36,812 nt of DNA from Caryophanon sp. (GTDB lineage: Bacteria > Bacillota > Bacilli > Bacillales_A > Planococcaceae), in NCBI GenBank assembly GCA_018384745.1, contig JAHAYH010000023.1, forward strand, positions 1 through 36,812, read 5' to 3'. Shown here one piece after another: positions 7,574 through 15,694 of the stretch. The position numbers and the translations under genes were made by a program. Numbering within the stretch: the first letter of the stretch is position 1; each line of letters begins with the position of its first letter. The notes beneath the pieces were generated by a model, which was not told the origin of the DNA, ran no database searches, and saw only the letters and a list, made by a program, of their open reading frames with translations.

Positions 7574-9172
7574 ATGAACGTTGTTGAATTAATGAACGTC
7601 CCACAATTTGAGACGATGAAGGTCATTGCAGGTGCACAAGGGGTCGAACGCGAAATTTCGACCGTAACGATGATGGATGCACCAGATATTATTCGCTTTT
7701 TAAAAGAAGGTGAATTGCTCGTCACAACCGCGTATCACGTCAAGGATGACGTCGATTCATTGTTGCACTTGATCAAAGAAATGAGCGCGCGCCATTGCAC
7801 TGCACTCGCCATTAAAACGAAGCGCTTCATGCACGAAATTCCGCCGCAAGCAATTGAGCTTGCCAATCGCCTACACTTTCCGCTTCTTGAACTACCATTA
7901 CATATGTCGTTAAATGAAATCGTCACGTATACGCTGCGCTCGATGCTAAACGAGCGAGAATCCGAATTAACGCTCGCCCTTGATACGCATAAACAGTTTA
8001 TGCAGCTTGTTATGAAAGGGCACGGCATTCACCAGCTATTAAAGCAGTTATCCACAATGGTCGACGTGCCCGTACGCTTTGTTGATCAACATTTGCACGT
8101 ATTCGCCAATTCGCATCCATCCTATCACTTCGACTCTTTACAACAAGACTTCTCACTCCAATACCGCCAAGTCGAAATGCAGCTTAGCTTTATCGCATCG
8201 AAAAAAACATACACGTACATTCCCGTTCATATTACCGAGCGAAAATGCGGCTTTTTAGTCATTGCCCGCGCGTTAGATCTCGATGATAAAGTCGCGCGCC
8301 TCGTATGTGAACAAGCAGCCAATGTACTGTCATTTTTCCTCATGAAAGAATATGCGCTGAATCAGCAACGCCGCCATATTCGCAATGAGTTTTTCGCGAA
8401 ATATTTGAACAGCTCGTATTCACCGAAGGAAACGACAAGCCGCTTAGAGGAATTTCAAATCGCTGTCAACGAGCCATATGTTTGCGTCGTTGCGCAGCTT
8501 GATGGTGTGAACAGCACGTATAGTCACTTGCGCTCGCAGCAACTTTTAACGGACGTATTTGACTTTGTCGAAAGCTACGTGTCACTGCATAAATTAAATA
8601 TTCATTTCTTTAGTAAAAACACAAATGGTATTTTACTGTTTCACGTACCGCCGACGTGCACGCGCGCAAGTGAAGTTGTCGAGCCGTTTTTGTTAGAGCT
8701 GCAACATGTCATTCAATCGCAGTTTAAAGAAACGATGTCGTTTGGCGTGTCGAATATGATGCAGTCATTTTTACAATGTAAAGCTGGTTTTAAAGAAGCA
8801 AGCGAAGCACTCGCAAAAGGCGAGCTTGCGCAAAAAACAAATTACATTCAGCTGTACGACGTAAAAGATATTACCGAGTTGCTGCACTTAATTCCGTATG
8901 AAAACTTGCATGCGTTTTATGACCATACGCTACACGCCCTCCATGCCATTAAAAATGTTGAAGAGCGTGAAGCGTTGTTTCAAACAGTCGCAGTCTTTTT
9001 AGAAACGCACTGTCAAATTGCTGAAACGGCAAAGCGCCTATTCATTCACCGAAACACGGTCGTTTATCGCCTTGAAAAATGCGAGGAGCTACTTGGACAG
9101 TCGCTGAAAAATGCCGAGTTTACGCTGCAGCTACGCCTAGCGTTTCGCGTGCGCCAACTGCTTGATTTATAA
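7574..9172 (+). CDS. pucR: PucR family purine catabolism regulator
   Basis: The 532-residue regulator has the PucR/CdaR layout: an N-terminal PucR ligand-sensing domain (about 10-125, beginning VPQFETMKVIAG), a central GGDEF-like region (about 290-415), and a C-terminal helix-turn-helix of the PucR type (about 475-528, AETAKRLFIHRNTVVYRLEK). In Bacillus, PucR controls the purine catabolic genes in response to pathway intermediates. GGAGGTG at 7559-7565 sets the start. It diverges from allC, as expected for a local regulator, and converges tail to tail with the flavoprotein gene, overlapping it by six bases. Confidence 0.93.
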   Translation: MNVVELMNVPQFETMKVIAGAQGVEREISTVTMMDAPDIIRFLKEGELLVTTAYHVKDDVDSLLHLIKEMSARHCTALAIKTKRFMHEIPPQAIELANRLHFPLLELPLHMSLNEIVTYTLRSMLNERESELTLALDTHKQFMQLVMKGHGIHQLLKQLSTMVDVPVRFVDQHLHVFANSHPSYHFDSLQQDFSLQYRQVEMQLSFIASKKTYTYIPVHITERKCGFLVIARALDLDDKVARLVCEQAANVLSFFLMKEYALNQQRRHIRNEFFAKYLNSSYSPKETTSRLEEFQIAVNEPYVCVVAQLDGVNSTYSHLRSQQLLTDVFDFVESYVSLHKLNIHFFSKNTNGILLFHVPPTCTRASEVVEPFLLELQHVIQSQFKETMSFGVSNMMQSFLQCKAGFKEASEALAKGELAQKTNYIQLYDVKDITELLHLIPYENLHAFYDHTLHALHAIKNVEEREALFQTVAVFLETHCQIAETAKRLFIHRNTVVYRLEKCEELLGQSLKNAEFTLQLRLAFRVRQLLDL

Positions 9173-10579
9173 TGTGACAAACTCTTGATCTGCCGTAAAT
9201 TCTTCCTCGTTATACGCAAGGAAGTTTTGCAGCACGCGCTTGCGGTCATCTAAAAACAACTGGTCGGCGATTGTGCTCACTAAGCGCGGAATGCCAAAGC
9301 GCATACCTGATAATGCAGAAGCAACTAAGCCACAGCTTGGCAACGCACCGTAGTTAAACGAAAACAAACCGTGAAGCTGTTGCTGTCCTTCTGACGTGCG
9401 CCCTATAAACTCAAATCCTTTTCCTAAATACGGATGTAGTTCAATAAGCGAGTGCTTCATCGTGCTCGGTGCTTTATAACAATCTGACCAACGCGCAATA
9501 TGCGGCTCAACTAGACGTAGCTCACGGCGAAGTGCTGGATTTGTTAGCAACCCTGTACTAATGACGATGAAGTCGTATGTGAACGTCCCTTTTGGTGTTG
9601 TTAACTGCACTTCATCATTTTCCGTCTGTACAATCGCTTCAATTGGTGAGCCTGTATGTAACGCAAAGCCATCAAAGCTTGCCGCGCGTCGAAATGTATC
9701 GTTTGTTGGCGGTTGATTGTAACTAAAGAAATGCGCAATCGCCATATACTTTTCATCATCACTTAACGCATGGAAGCGCTCAATTAACCCTGAATGTTCC
9801 ATTTGGCGAATTGGGTTAACGCGTGGCATTTGCGCGCGTCGAACGAAAACATGCGCTTGATCAACACCTTGCTGCAATGCGTAATACGCGTTATCAAATG
9901 CCGATGCCCCACCACCAATAATGGCAACGCGCTTTCCTTTTAACTGCGTAAAATCAATAAGCTCTGACGTATGCGCATACACATCGCGCGATAAATTTTC
10001 TTTAAATATATCCGGTACATGCCATTCACCACCACCTTGAATGCCGGTTGCAAGCACAACTTTACGCGCAAGCAATGGTTGCTCCCCTTCAATATGCACG
10101 CGGTGTAGTCCGTTTGCGAGCGGTTCAATAACATCGACCTTTTGATTGTTCTTTACAGGCAGCTGTAGTACGCCGCGATACCAGCGTAAATACTGCATCC
10201 ATAAGCTGCGTGGAATTTTATCGAGCGCTTCCCACGAATTTTCACCAAATTTCGCAACATGCCACGCTTGGTATGTTAATGAAGCATGTCCAAGATCCAC
10301 CGATGTGATCGTTTTAGGTGTACGTAACGTCACCATGCGCGCATATGTTTCCCATGGTCCTTCAAAGCCAGCTGGATTCTCATCAAGCACGACAATATTT
10401 GAAATGCGCTCCTTTTTTAACGCAAAGGCAGCTGCTAAACCGCTTTGTCCACCACCAATAATGATGACATCATATACGTGCTCCTCATGCTCTACTTTCG
10501 TTGTCCAATCGGCTGCTCCGTAGTTAATCCAAGCAAGCTCTTGTTGAATGCGTTCGTTTAGTTGTTGTAACATCGTCAT
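9167..10579 (-). CDS. FAD/NAD(P)-dependent oxidoreductase (CzcO-like flavoprotein)
   Basis: The 470-residue protein has two dinucleotide-binding Rossmann motifs: IIIGGGQSGLAAAF at about 39-52 for FAD and AIIGGGASAFDNAYY at about 219-233 for NAD(P)H. ATGI at 177-180 and STGLLTNP mark the linking strands. This is the architecture of group B flavin monooxygenases and CzcO-type proteins. It is not HpxO, the urate hydroxylase, which belongs to the single-Rossmann aromatic hydroxylase family. The substrate is unknown. AAGGAG precedes two possible ATGs (10579 and 10573); the second has the better spacing. It is separated from the upstream operon by a terminator. Confidence 0.85.
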   Translation of the reverse strand: MTMLQQLNERIQQELAWINYGAADWTTKVEHEEHVYDVIIIGGGQSGLAAAFALKKERISNIVVLDENPAGFEGPWETYARMVTLRTPKTITSVDLGHASLTYQAWHVAKFGENSWEALDKIPRSLWMQYLRWYRGVLQLPVKNNQKVDVIEPLANGLHRVHIEGEQPLLARKVVLATGIQGGGEWHVPDIFKENLSRDVYAHTSELIDFTQLKGKRVAIIGGGASAFDNAYYALQQGVDQAHVFVRRAQMPRVNPIRQMEHSGLIERFHALSDDEKYMAIAHFFSYNQPPTNDTFRRAASFDGFALHTGSPIEAIVQTENDEVQLTTPKGTFTYDFIVISTGLLTNPALRRELRLVEPHIARWSDCYKAPSTMKHSLIELHPYLGKGFEFIGRTSEGQQQLHGLFSFNYGALPSCGLVASALSGMRFGIPRLVSTIADQLFLDDRKRVLQNFLAYNEEEFTADQEFVTL

Positions 10580-10693
10580 CCGCTCCTTTATGTTAAGAAA
10601 ACTAACATTTCATTTGTTAACGTAAGTATAGCATGTCCAATTTTATTTTTAATTAGTGATATTGTGAAAAGAACACGGAATCAATTAGACATA

Positions 10694-10705
10694 TTGCACA
10701 AAATT
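10694..10705 (+). promoter_or_regulatory. Second copy of the shared 12-mer
   Basis: TTGCACAAAATT is identical to 7514-7525 and lies about 115 bases upstream of the flavoprotein start. The surrounding gap (10580-10751) is AT-rich and holds no gene. Confidence 0.35.
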
Positions 10706-10751
10706 GAAAATGACAATGTTATATATTCTCACACATTTTAGCTCAACACGA

Positions 10752-10794
10752 AAAAACGAGCGAACAACATGTCACATGTTGTTCACTCGTTTTT
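10752..10794 (-). terminator. Terminator of the amidase-to-CHR operon
   Basis: Twenty-base arms run from AAAAACGAG to CTCGTTTTT around the loop TCA. The single imperfect pair is a wobble on the minus strand and a C-A mismatch on the plus strand, so the structure is best formed by minus-strand transcripts leaving the CHR genes. Confidence 0.88.
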
Positions 10795-10801
10795 AAACAG
10801 C

Positions 10802-11329
10802 TTATAATAATAACGCACCGATCGCTAAGCCACCGACAATGACAAATGCTGGATGAAGCTTTACTTTCTCTAGCAAAATGTAGCTAACAACAGCAAACAC
10901 AGCCGTTAACCAAATGCCGATATTTCGCTCCGACTCTACGAAAAAGTCGATCGTTAACGCACCCATTAATACCGCAATGGCTGGTAGTACAAAGCTCGAT
11001 AAACGCTTGACGCGCGGTGAGTTGCGGTACATATGTAATACTTTTAATAGCGCAAGCATTAATATAACAGACGGCCCAACTGTCGCAAACAGCGCAATGA
11101 ACGAACCGAATACACCAGCTACTTCAAAGCCAATATATGCCGCCATTTTCGTCGCAATTGGTCCTGGCAGCGCGTTACCAAGCGCTAACACTTCGGAAAA
11201 CTCCGACTTTGTCATCCAGCCGTATTTCTCTACAACTTCATGCTCAATGAGTGGAATTGTCGCTGGACCACCACCATAACCGATTATGTTTGGAACGAAG
11301 AATGCTAAAAACAACTCGATATACGTCAT
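10802..11329 (-). CDS. Short-chain CHR (chromate transporter-like) protein, second of pair
   Basis: The 175-residue hydrophobic protein has about five membrane segments. It carries the CHR signatures PNIIGYGGGPATIPLIEHE (about 13-31) and LALGNALPGPIATKMAAYIGF (about 48-68). Short CHR proteins work as pairs, as with B. subtilis YwrA/YwrB. The first base of its ATG lies in a four-base overlap with the partner's TGA, which favours balanced production. Known long CHR proteins export chromate. Here the operon context is purine-derived acids, so another oxyanion or dicarboxylate is possible; this is inference. Confidence 0.88.
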   Translation of the reverse strand: MTYIELFLAFFVPNIIGYGGGPATIPLIEHEVVEKYGWMTKSEFSEVLALGNALPGPIATKMAAYIGFEVAGVFGSFIALFATVGPSVILMLALLKVLHMYRNSPRVKRLSSFVLPAIAVLMGALTIDFFVESERNIGIWLTAVFAVVSYILLEKVKLHPAFVIVGGLAIGALLL

Positions 11330-11895
11330 GATGTCGCCTCCTTCTTCACCGGCAACACGAATGCTGCAATGAGTAATACTGCAATGACAATACCAGGATG
11401 AATATGCAGCACTTCAATCGCGACTATGCTTGCTGCAATTAAACTAAGCGCCACTTTCATCGTTAGCTGCTTCTGTGCCTTTGTGAAAAACTCCCACGTC
11501 AACACTGCCATCATGACACCAACGATCGGCACGACACCTTTTGTCATGCCGTTTACCCAGCCGACCTCACGAAACTTTGATAGCGATGCTAACAATACAA
11601 TCATTAAAAGTGCAGATGGTAATACGGTCGCAAACAGCGCATTCAACATCCCGATCCAGCCGCCAATGCGGTAACCGATACTGCCAGCAAGCTTTGTCGC
11701 AATCGGTCCTGGTAACGTGTTGCCGACTGCAAGCTCCTTGCCAAATTCATCACTATCCATAAACTGAAACACATCGACCACTTCTTTTTTGACAAGCGGA
11801 ATGGTAGACGGTCCGCCGCCAAACCCTAAAATGCCGGAGCGGAAAAAGGCGACGAATATTTCATATTGCGTGCGTCCAAAAGACTTAGTAGCCAA
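11326..11895 (-). CDS. Short-chain CHR (chromate transporter-like) protein, first of pair
   Basis: Begins MATKSFGRTQYEIFVAFFRS if initiated at the TTG at 11895. It has CHR signatures LGFGGGPSTIPLVKKEVV and VGNTLPGPIATKLAGSIGY and about five to six membrane segments. I chose TTG 11895 because GGAG stands six bases upstream and CHR proteins normally start shortly before this amphipathic segment. An upstream TTG at 11955 would add 20 residues, but they lie wholly within the conserved C-terminal codons of the gene before it. It overlaps that gene by 11 bases and the next CHR gene by 4. Confidence 0.87.
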   Translation of the reverse strand: MATKSFGRTQYEIFVAFFRSGILGFGGGPSTIPLVKKEVVDVFQFMDSDEFGKELAVGNTLPGPIATKLAGSIGYRIGGWIGMLNALFATVLPSALLMIVLLASLSKFREVGWVNGMTKGVVPIVGVMMAVLTWEFFTKAQKQLTMKVALSLIAASIVAIEVLHIHPGIVIAVLLIAAFVLPVKKEATS

Positions 11896-13507
11896 CTGCT
11901 GCTCCGTCGCTTCGCGGATCTGTTCCGCCGAATTTAACTCCTGTTTGTTGATCAATCCAAATCGCCCCCGCGTGCCCCATTACATCCGTTAATGGTGGCA
12001 TAATTTCAAGCTCATGACCTGCGTCTATTAGCTGTTGCTGCACATGTGTTGGAATGCGGCTTTCTACTTTCAATGTGTTCGAAGATGCGCCCCACGTACG
12101 CCCGTATAACCAGCGCGGTGCTTCAATCGCCTCCTGCACGTTCATGCCGTAATCAATAATGCGCGTAACTAGTGCTGCCTGTGTTTGTGGCTGCCCTTCA
12201 CCGCCCATCGTTCCGTACACAAGCGCAGGCTTCCCGTCCTTTAGTAACATCGCTGGATTTAACGTATGGAACGTGCGCTTTCGCGGTTGCAAACAGTTCA
12301 TATGCGCTTCATCTAGCGAGAAAAAGCTGCCGCGATTTTGCAGCAATACGCCTGTTCCCTTTGGAATAAAACCAGACCCAAATTCATGATAAATGCTTTG
12401 AATAAACGATACCGCATTTCCTTCTCGATCGACAATGCCAAACCAGACCGTATCACCTTTTGGATCAAGTGGTTGCAGCTCCTTCATCTCTACTGCAATC
12501 GATGCCGCAAGCTCCTTCCCGCGCGCTTCACTTAACAGCTCATCCACCGGAATATCATAAAATTCTGGGTCTGTGACATATTTGTCGCGATCCGCAAACG
12601 CGCGTTTAATCGCCTCGACAACGACGTGGTAATACTGTGCAGACCCTTCTGGAATACTCGATACATCAATGTTTTGTAAAATGTTTAAAATCGATAATGA
12701 CGCAAGCCCTTGCGTATTTGGTGGTAAGTTGCATGCACGGTAGCCACGGTAATTTACACTTAACGGGTCAACCCACGTGCTCGTGTGCTGCGCAAAATCA
12801 TTTTCCGTTAATACACCACCGTGCTGTTGCAAGTCGCGCACGATGTCTTTTGCAAGCGTGTCATAAAAATAGGATGCACCGTGCTGCGCAATGTGCTGTA
12901 ACGTATTGGCTAAATCCGGCTGCGTAAAGATCGATCCTGCTTGTACTGGTTTACCCTGTTGTAAATAAATGCGGCTAAACTCTTCAAAGCGTTGCAGCGC
13001 GCGGAATTGTTCATCTTCTTCTAAGTTTACTTCCGTCCAGTGCTGCTGGCTTGGCGTTGTCGGGAACCCATCTTTCGCATAATGAATAGCGTCTTCTAAT
13101 AGCGTGCTCCACGCAAGTGAACCGTTCATTTGTTCAGCGCTATACGCATACGCATCGCTCCACCCTTTCACGGCACCTGGTACGGTATTTGCCGCTAATG
13201 CACCACGCGCTGGAATGGTGTTATAGCCTTTGCTCGTATAAAAATCAATCGTCGCATGTTCCCCTGCACGACCGCTTGCATTTAACCCTTTTAATTCCCC
13301 ATTTTCCGCATTGTATATGAGCCAAAAGTTATCGCCACCAATGCCGTTCATGTGCGGATACACAACCCCAATTGTTGAGGCAGCTGCAATCGCCGCTTCA
13401 ATCGCATTGCCACCTTGCTGCAATACTTTTAATGCCGCTTGTGATGCTAAATAATGCGGCGTTGTCACCATTCCATTGATCCCCATTGTCGTTGCACGAT
13501 ACTGCAT
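11885..13507 (-). CDS. Cytosolic gamma-glutamyltransferase-fold hydrolase, HpxW-like
   Basis: The 540-residue Ntn-hydrolase of the gamma-glutamyltransferase family should self-cleave before T353 (in DPKGDTVWFGIVD) to expose the catalytic threonine. GMVTTPHYLASQAALKVLQQ, YGTMGGEGQPQTQ and the C-terminal DPRSDGAAVGY are family hallmarks. There is no signal peptide, unlike secreted GGTs. Together with the purine setting, this suggests a role like Klebsiella HpxW, oxamate amidohydrolase (oxamate to oxalate plus ammonia). The start at 13507 is set by AAAGGGGATGGG; a longer reading would overlap the upstream gene. The specific activity is inferred. Confidence 0.82.
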   Translation of the reverse strand: MQYRATTMGINGMVTTPHYLASQAALKVLQQGGNAIEAAIAAASTIGVVYPHMNGIGGDNFWLIYNAENGELKGLNASGRAGEHATIDFYTSKGYNTIPARGALAANTVPGAVKGWSDAYAYSAEQMNGSLAWSTLLEDAIHYAKDGFPTTPSQQHWTEVNLEEDEQFRALQRFEEFSRIYLQQGKPVQAGSIFTQPDLANTLQHIAQHGASYFYDTLAKDIVRDLQQHGGVLTENDFAQHTSTWVDPLSVNYRGYRACNLPPNTQGLASLSILNILQNIDVSSIPEGSAQYYHVVVEAIKRAFADRDKYVTDPEFYDIPVDELLSEARGKELAASIAVEMKELQPLDPKGDTVWFGIVDREGNAVSFIQSIYHEFGSGFIPKGTGVLLQNRGSFFSLDEAHMNCLQPRKRTFHTLNPAMLLKDGKPALVYGTMGGEGQPQTQAALVTRIIDYGMNVQEAIEAPRWLYGRTWGASSNTLKVESRIPTHVQQQLIDAGHELEIMPPLTDVMGHAGAIWIDQQTGVKFGGTDPRSDGAAVGY

Positions 13508-13524
13508 ATTCCCATCCCCTTTTC

Positions 13525-14364
13525 TTAACAAACTGTATGTTGTAATGCGGTCATCTGTGTAATGACACATGCCGCTTCATCCCCTGCTTGAATGATGAAT
13601 GACCCCGGTGTCCCAGTCATAATAATGTCTCCTGCTTGTAGTTCCACAAACTGTGAAATGTACGACACAATATACGCGGGCGAATACATCATATGATCAA
13701 TCGTATTTTCATGAATGACACGACCGTTATGGACAGACTGCACGCGCAGTTGCTCTAAGTCTTCAATTTCATTGGCCGTTATGAGCACTGGTCCGAAGCT
13801 AAAAAATGTTGGAAACACTTTTGACATTTGCAGGAACCTCGGATTTTTCGCATGAATATCTTTCGCTGTTAAATCAAGCGACGTCGTGTACGCACTTACA
13901 TAAGATAGCGCCTCTTCCTCCGAAACATCGTGGCATCGTTTCCCAATGACAAGCGCTAATTCCCCTTCAGCTGATACCGTTGTCGAGACAGTTGGCAGCT
14001 GTAAGGCATGTTGCAGTGAAGCAATCGTTGAGGCCGGCTTCATAAAGACGACCGGTTCTTCGGCGCGCTCTGCTTGTAAATCCTCGAGCTTTTGTTGATA
14101 GTTCATACCAACACCGAAAATATGCGCTGGTGTATTGTACGGCGTTTCAAATTGCACATCATGAATGGCTACATGTTCAAGTGTCGCTAACTGCGGCACA
14201 GTCGCTCGTAATTGCTGCAACGTCTCGAACTGTACAAGCGCATGCACGTCATTTGGAAACTGCTGTGTAAGCGCAGTATTAATTGTGCGAATAAATACGA
14301 CGTTCTCCTCGATCACAACGGCGGCATGGCGCTCGTCGTTATACGTTACTGTGCAAAGCTTCAT
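13525..14364 (-). CDS. Fumarylacetoacetate hydrolase (FAH) family enzyme
   Basis: The 279-residue protein has the C-terminal FAH fold. Metal ligands are visible as E133/E135 in AEGELALVIGKR and D164 in TTSLDLTAKDIH. MTGTPGSFIIQAGD is the usual late loop. The family includes C-C hydrolases, decarboxylases and lyases acting on 2-oxo acids; some members are annotated as ureidoglycolate lyases, but I cannot assign that here. GAGGTG seven bases before the ATG is a good ribosome binding site. The start lies inside the amidase gene (overlap 26 bases) and the end is 17 bases before the GGT-fold gene, so it is in the operon. Confidence 0.83.
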   Translation of the reverse strand: MKLCTVTYNDERHAAVVIEENVVFIRTINTALTQQFPNDVHALVQFETLQQLRATVPQLATLEHVAIHDVQFETPYNTPAHIFGVGMNYQQKLEDLQAERAEEPVVFMKPASTIASLQHALQLPTVSTTVSAEGELALVIGKRCHDVSEEEALSYVSAYTTSLDLTAKDIHAKNPRFLQMSKVFPTFFSFGPVLITANEIEDLEQLRVQSVHNGRVIHENTIDHMMYSPAYIVSYISQFVELQAGDIIMTGTPGSFIIQAGDEAACVITQMTALQHTVC

Positions 14365-15508
14365 GTTGCATCACCTCTTCTACAAATTGTAATAATGCAC
14401 GGTCGGCTCCGCGTGCTGCGATGAATGATAACCCAATTGGCAACCCATCGACAACAATTGGCACTGTTACTTGTGGGCAACCGCTCAGTCCTGCAATGCA
14501 CGTTAACATCATCGTTTTTGTGCGCACATCTTCCACTTCCGAAGCTGTCGCTGCACGCTTTGGCGCGACGTCTGGAATCGTTGGAATGACGAGTAAACGA
14601 TCGTCGCGTAGCACATTTTGTAAGCTATCTGTAAACTGTTGCTGCTGTGCTTTTAAGTCGGCATATTGCGCAACATCCAGCGTTTTTGTCCACATAAAAC
14701 GCTCCTGAATAGCCGGTGCAAACGTCGGTTCATGTGCTTCAATCCACGCCCCGTGCTGCTGCCAAATTTCAATACCTTGAATGTGACGAAACAGTGCAGC
14801 GTAGTTACCGAGCCCCTCCTTCGCTAATGTAATCGAAGCTGTTGGCAACTGCAATGTAGCCAGCAGTTCAATCAGACGTCGACGATATTTCGGCGTCACG
14901 AGCTGCAAACTTTGCTGTTCAAGAAGCAACGTCGTAAACGTTTGTTGCCCATCGGTTGTTGGCAGTAACACATCCCCTACCGCTCTTAACGTTTTCGCAT
15001 CACGTGCAAACCAACCGACCGTATCGAAACTTTTTGCAAGCGGGATGACACCTTGTAATGACACAGCTTGATGCGTCGGTCGAATGCCGTACAAACCGCA
15101 ATACGCTGCTGGAATACGTACCGATCCACCCGTGTCAGTACCAATGGCAAACGTCGCTTCTTCACACGCAACTGCCGAAGCAGAGCCACTGGAAGAGCCG
15201 CCACAAATGCGCGTGTCGTCGTATGGATTTTTCGGCATGCCGTAATGGATGTTTTCGCCGTTTAAGCTATACATTAATTCATCGGTATGCGTCATCCCAT
15301 TCAGCGTTGCTCCTGCCGCAAGCAGTTGTTCAATTGTCGGTGCAGTCGCCTTGCTTTTGTCGTGTGTTGCAAGCCATGTCGGATTACCTGCGCTATTTAC
15401 ATGATCGCTTAGTGCAAACACATCTTTCACCGCAAACGTCATGTTTGATAAGCTACCGGTTCCAGCTGGTGGCACATTCATTGTTTGTATATACGCATTG
15501 GATGTCAT
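14339..15508 (-). CDS. Amidase signature family amidase
   Basis: The catalytic triad is intact: K28 in AVKDV, cis-serine S105 in GGSSSGSA, and nucleophile S129 in GTDTGGSVRIPA. At 389 residues it is a compact family member without an added domain. It hydrolyses a C-N amide or ureido bond. First gene of a five-gene minus-strand operon in the purine island, where oxalurate, made by PucG, is an attractive substrate (inference; Klebsiella HpxY is also an amidase of this family). AGAGGG abuts the ATG at 15514 and is properly spaced for the ATG at 15508, which I prefer. Confidence 0.85.
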   Translation of the reverse strand: MTSNAYIQTMNVPPAGTGSLSNMTFAVKDVFALSDHVNSAGNPTWLATHDKSKATAPTIEQLLAAGATLNGMTHTDELMYSLNGENIHYGMPKNPYDDTRICGGSSSGSASAVACEEATFAIGTDTGGSVRIPAAYCGLYGIRPTHQAVSLQGVIPLAKSFDTVGWFARDAKTLRAVGDVLLPTTDGQQTFTTLLLEQQSLQLVTPKYRRRLIELLATLQLPTASITLAKEGLGNYAALFRHIQGIEIWQQHGAWIEAHEPTFAPAIQERFMWTKTLDVAQYADLKAQQQQFTDSLQNVLRDDRLLVIPTIPDVAPKRAATASEVEDVRTKTMMLTCIAGLSGCPQVTVPIVVDGLPIGLSFIAARGADRALLQFVEEVMQHEALHSNV

Positions 15509-15542
15509 GTGCATCCCTCTTTCTTATGTCAGTTTTTCTTAC

Positions 15543-15586
15543 ATAACATTACTGTATCGAACGACGCACAAATCGTCATTGTGCAA
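15543..15586 (-). promoter_or_regulatory. Candidate promoter and operator of the amidase operon
   Basis: On the minus strand, TTGTGC (15566-15571) and TGTTAT (15543-15548) are 17 bases apart and could be -35 and -10. The -35 is one arm of an inverted repeat, GCACAA and TTGTGC (15566-15571 and 15579-15584). TTGCACAA read on the minus strand (15579-15586) matches the core of the 12-mer found at 7514 and 10694. Confidence 0.4.
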
Positions 15587-15659
15587 CTTCACTAGGAATT
15601 ACAAAACATCTTATATATATTCGCCAATTGTCGGATCCTTCCTTGTTTTTTGTACACAT

Positions 15660-15689
15660 AAAAAAAGCCACCGAGCGATGTCGGTGACT
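15660..15689 (-). terminator. Terminator of the MFS transporter gene
   Basis: On the minus strand an eight-pair stem, AGTCACCG with CGGTGGCT (one wobble), encloses an eight-base loop and is followed by six T. It separates the transporter gene from the amidase operon. Confidence 0.8.
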
Positions 15690-15694
15690 GTTCG

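Noticed and set aside
9167-10579. HpxO-type urate hydroxylase
   Set aside because: The protein has two Rossmann motifs and the length of CzcO/FMO-type flavoproteins, not the single-FAD aromatic hydroxylase fold.
11956-12500. Plus-strand reading frames across the GGT-fold and other purine genes
   Set aside because: They lack ribosome binding sites, recognisable domains and codon bias, and lie opposite strongly conserved genes.
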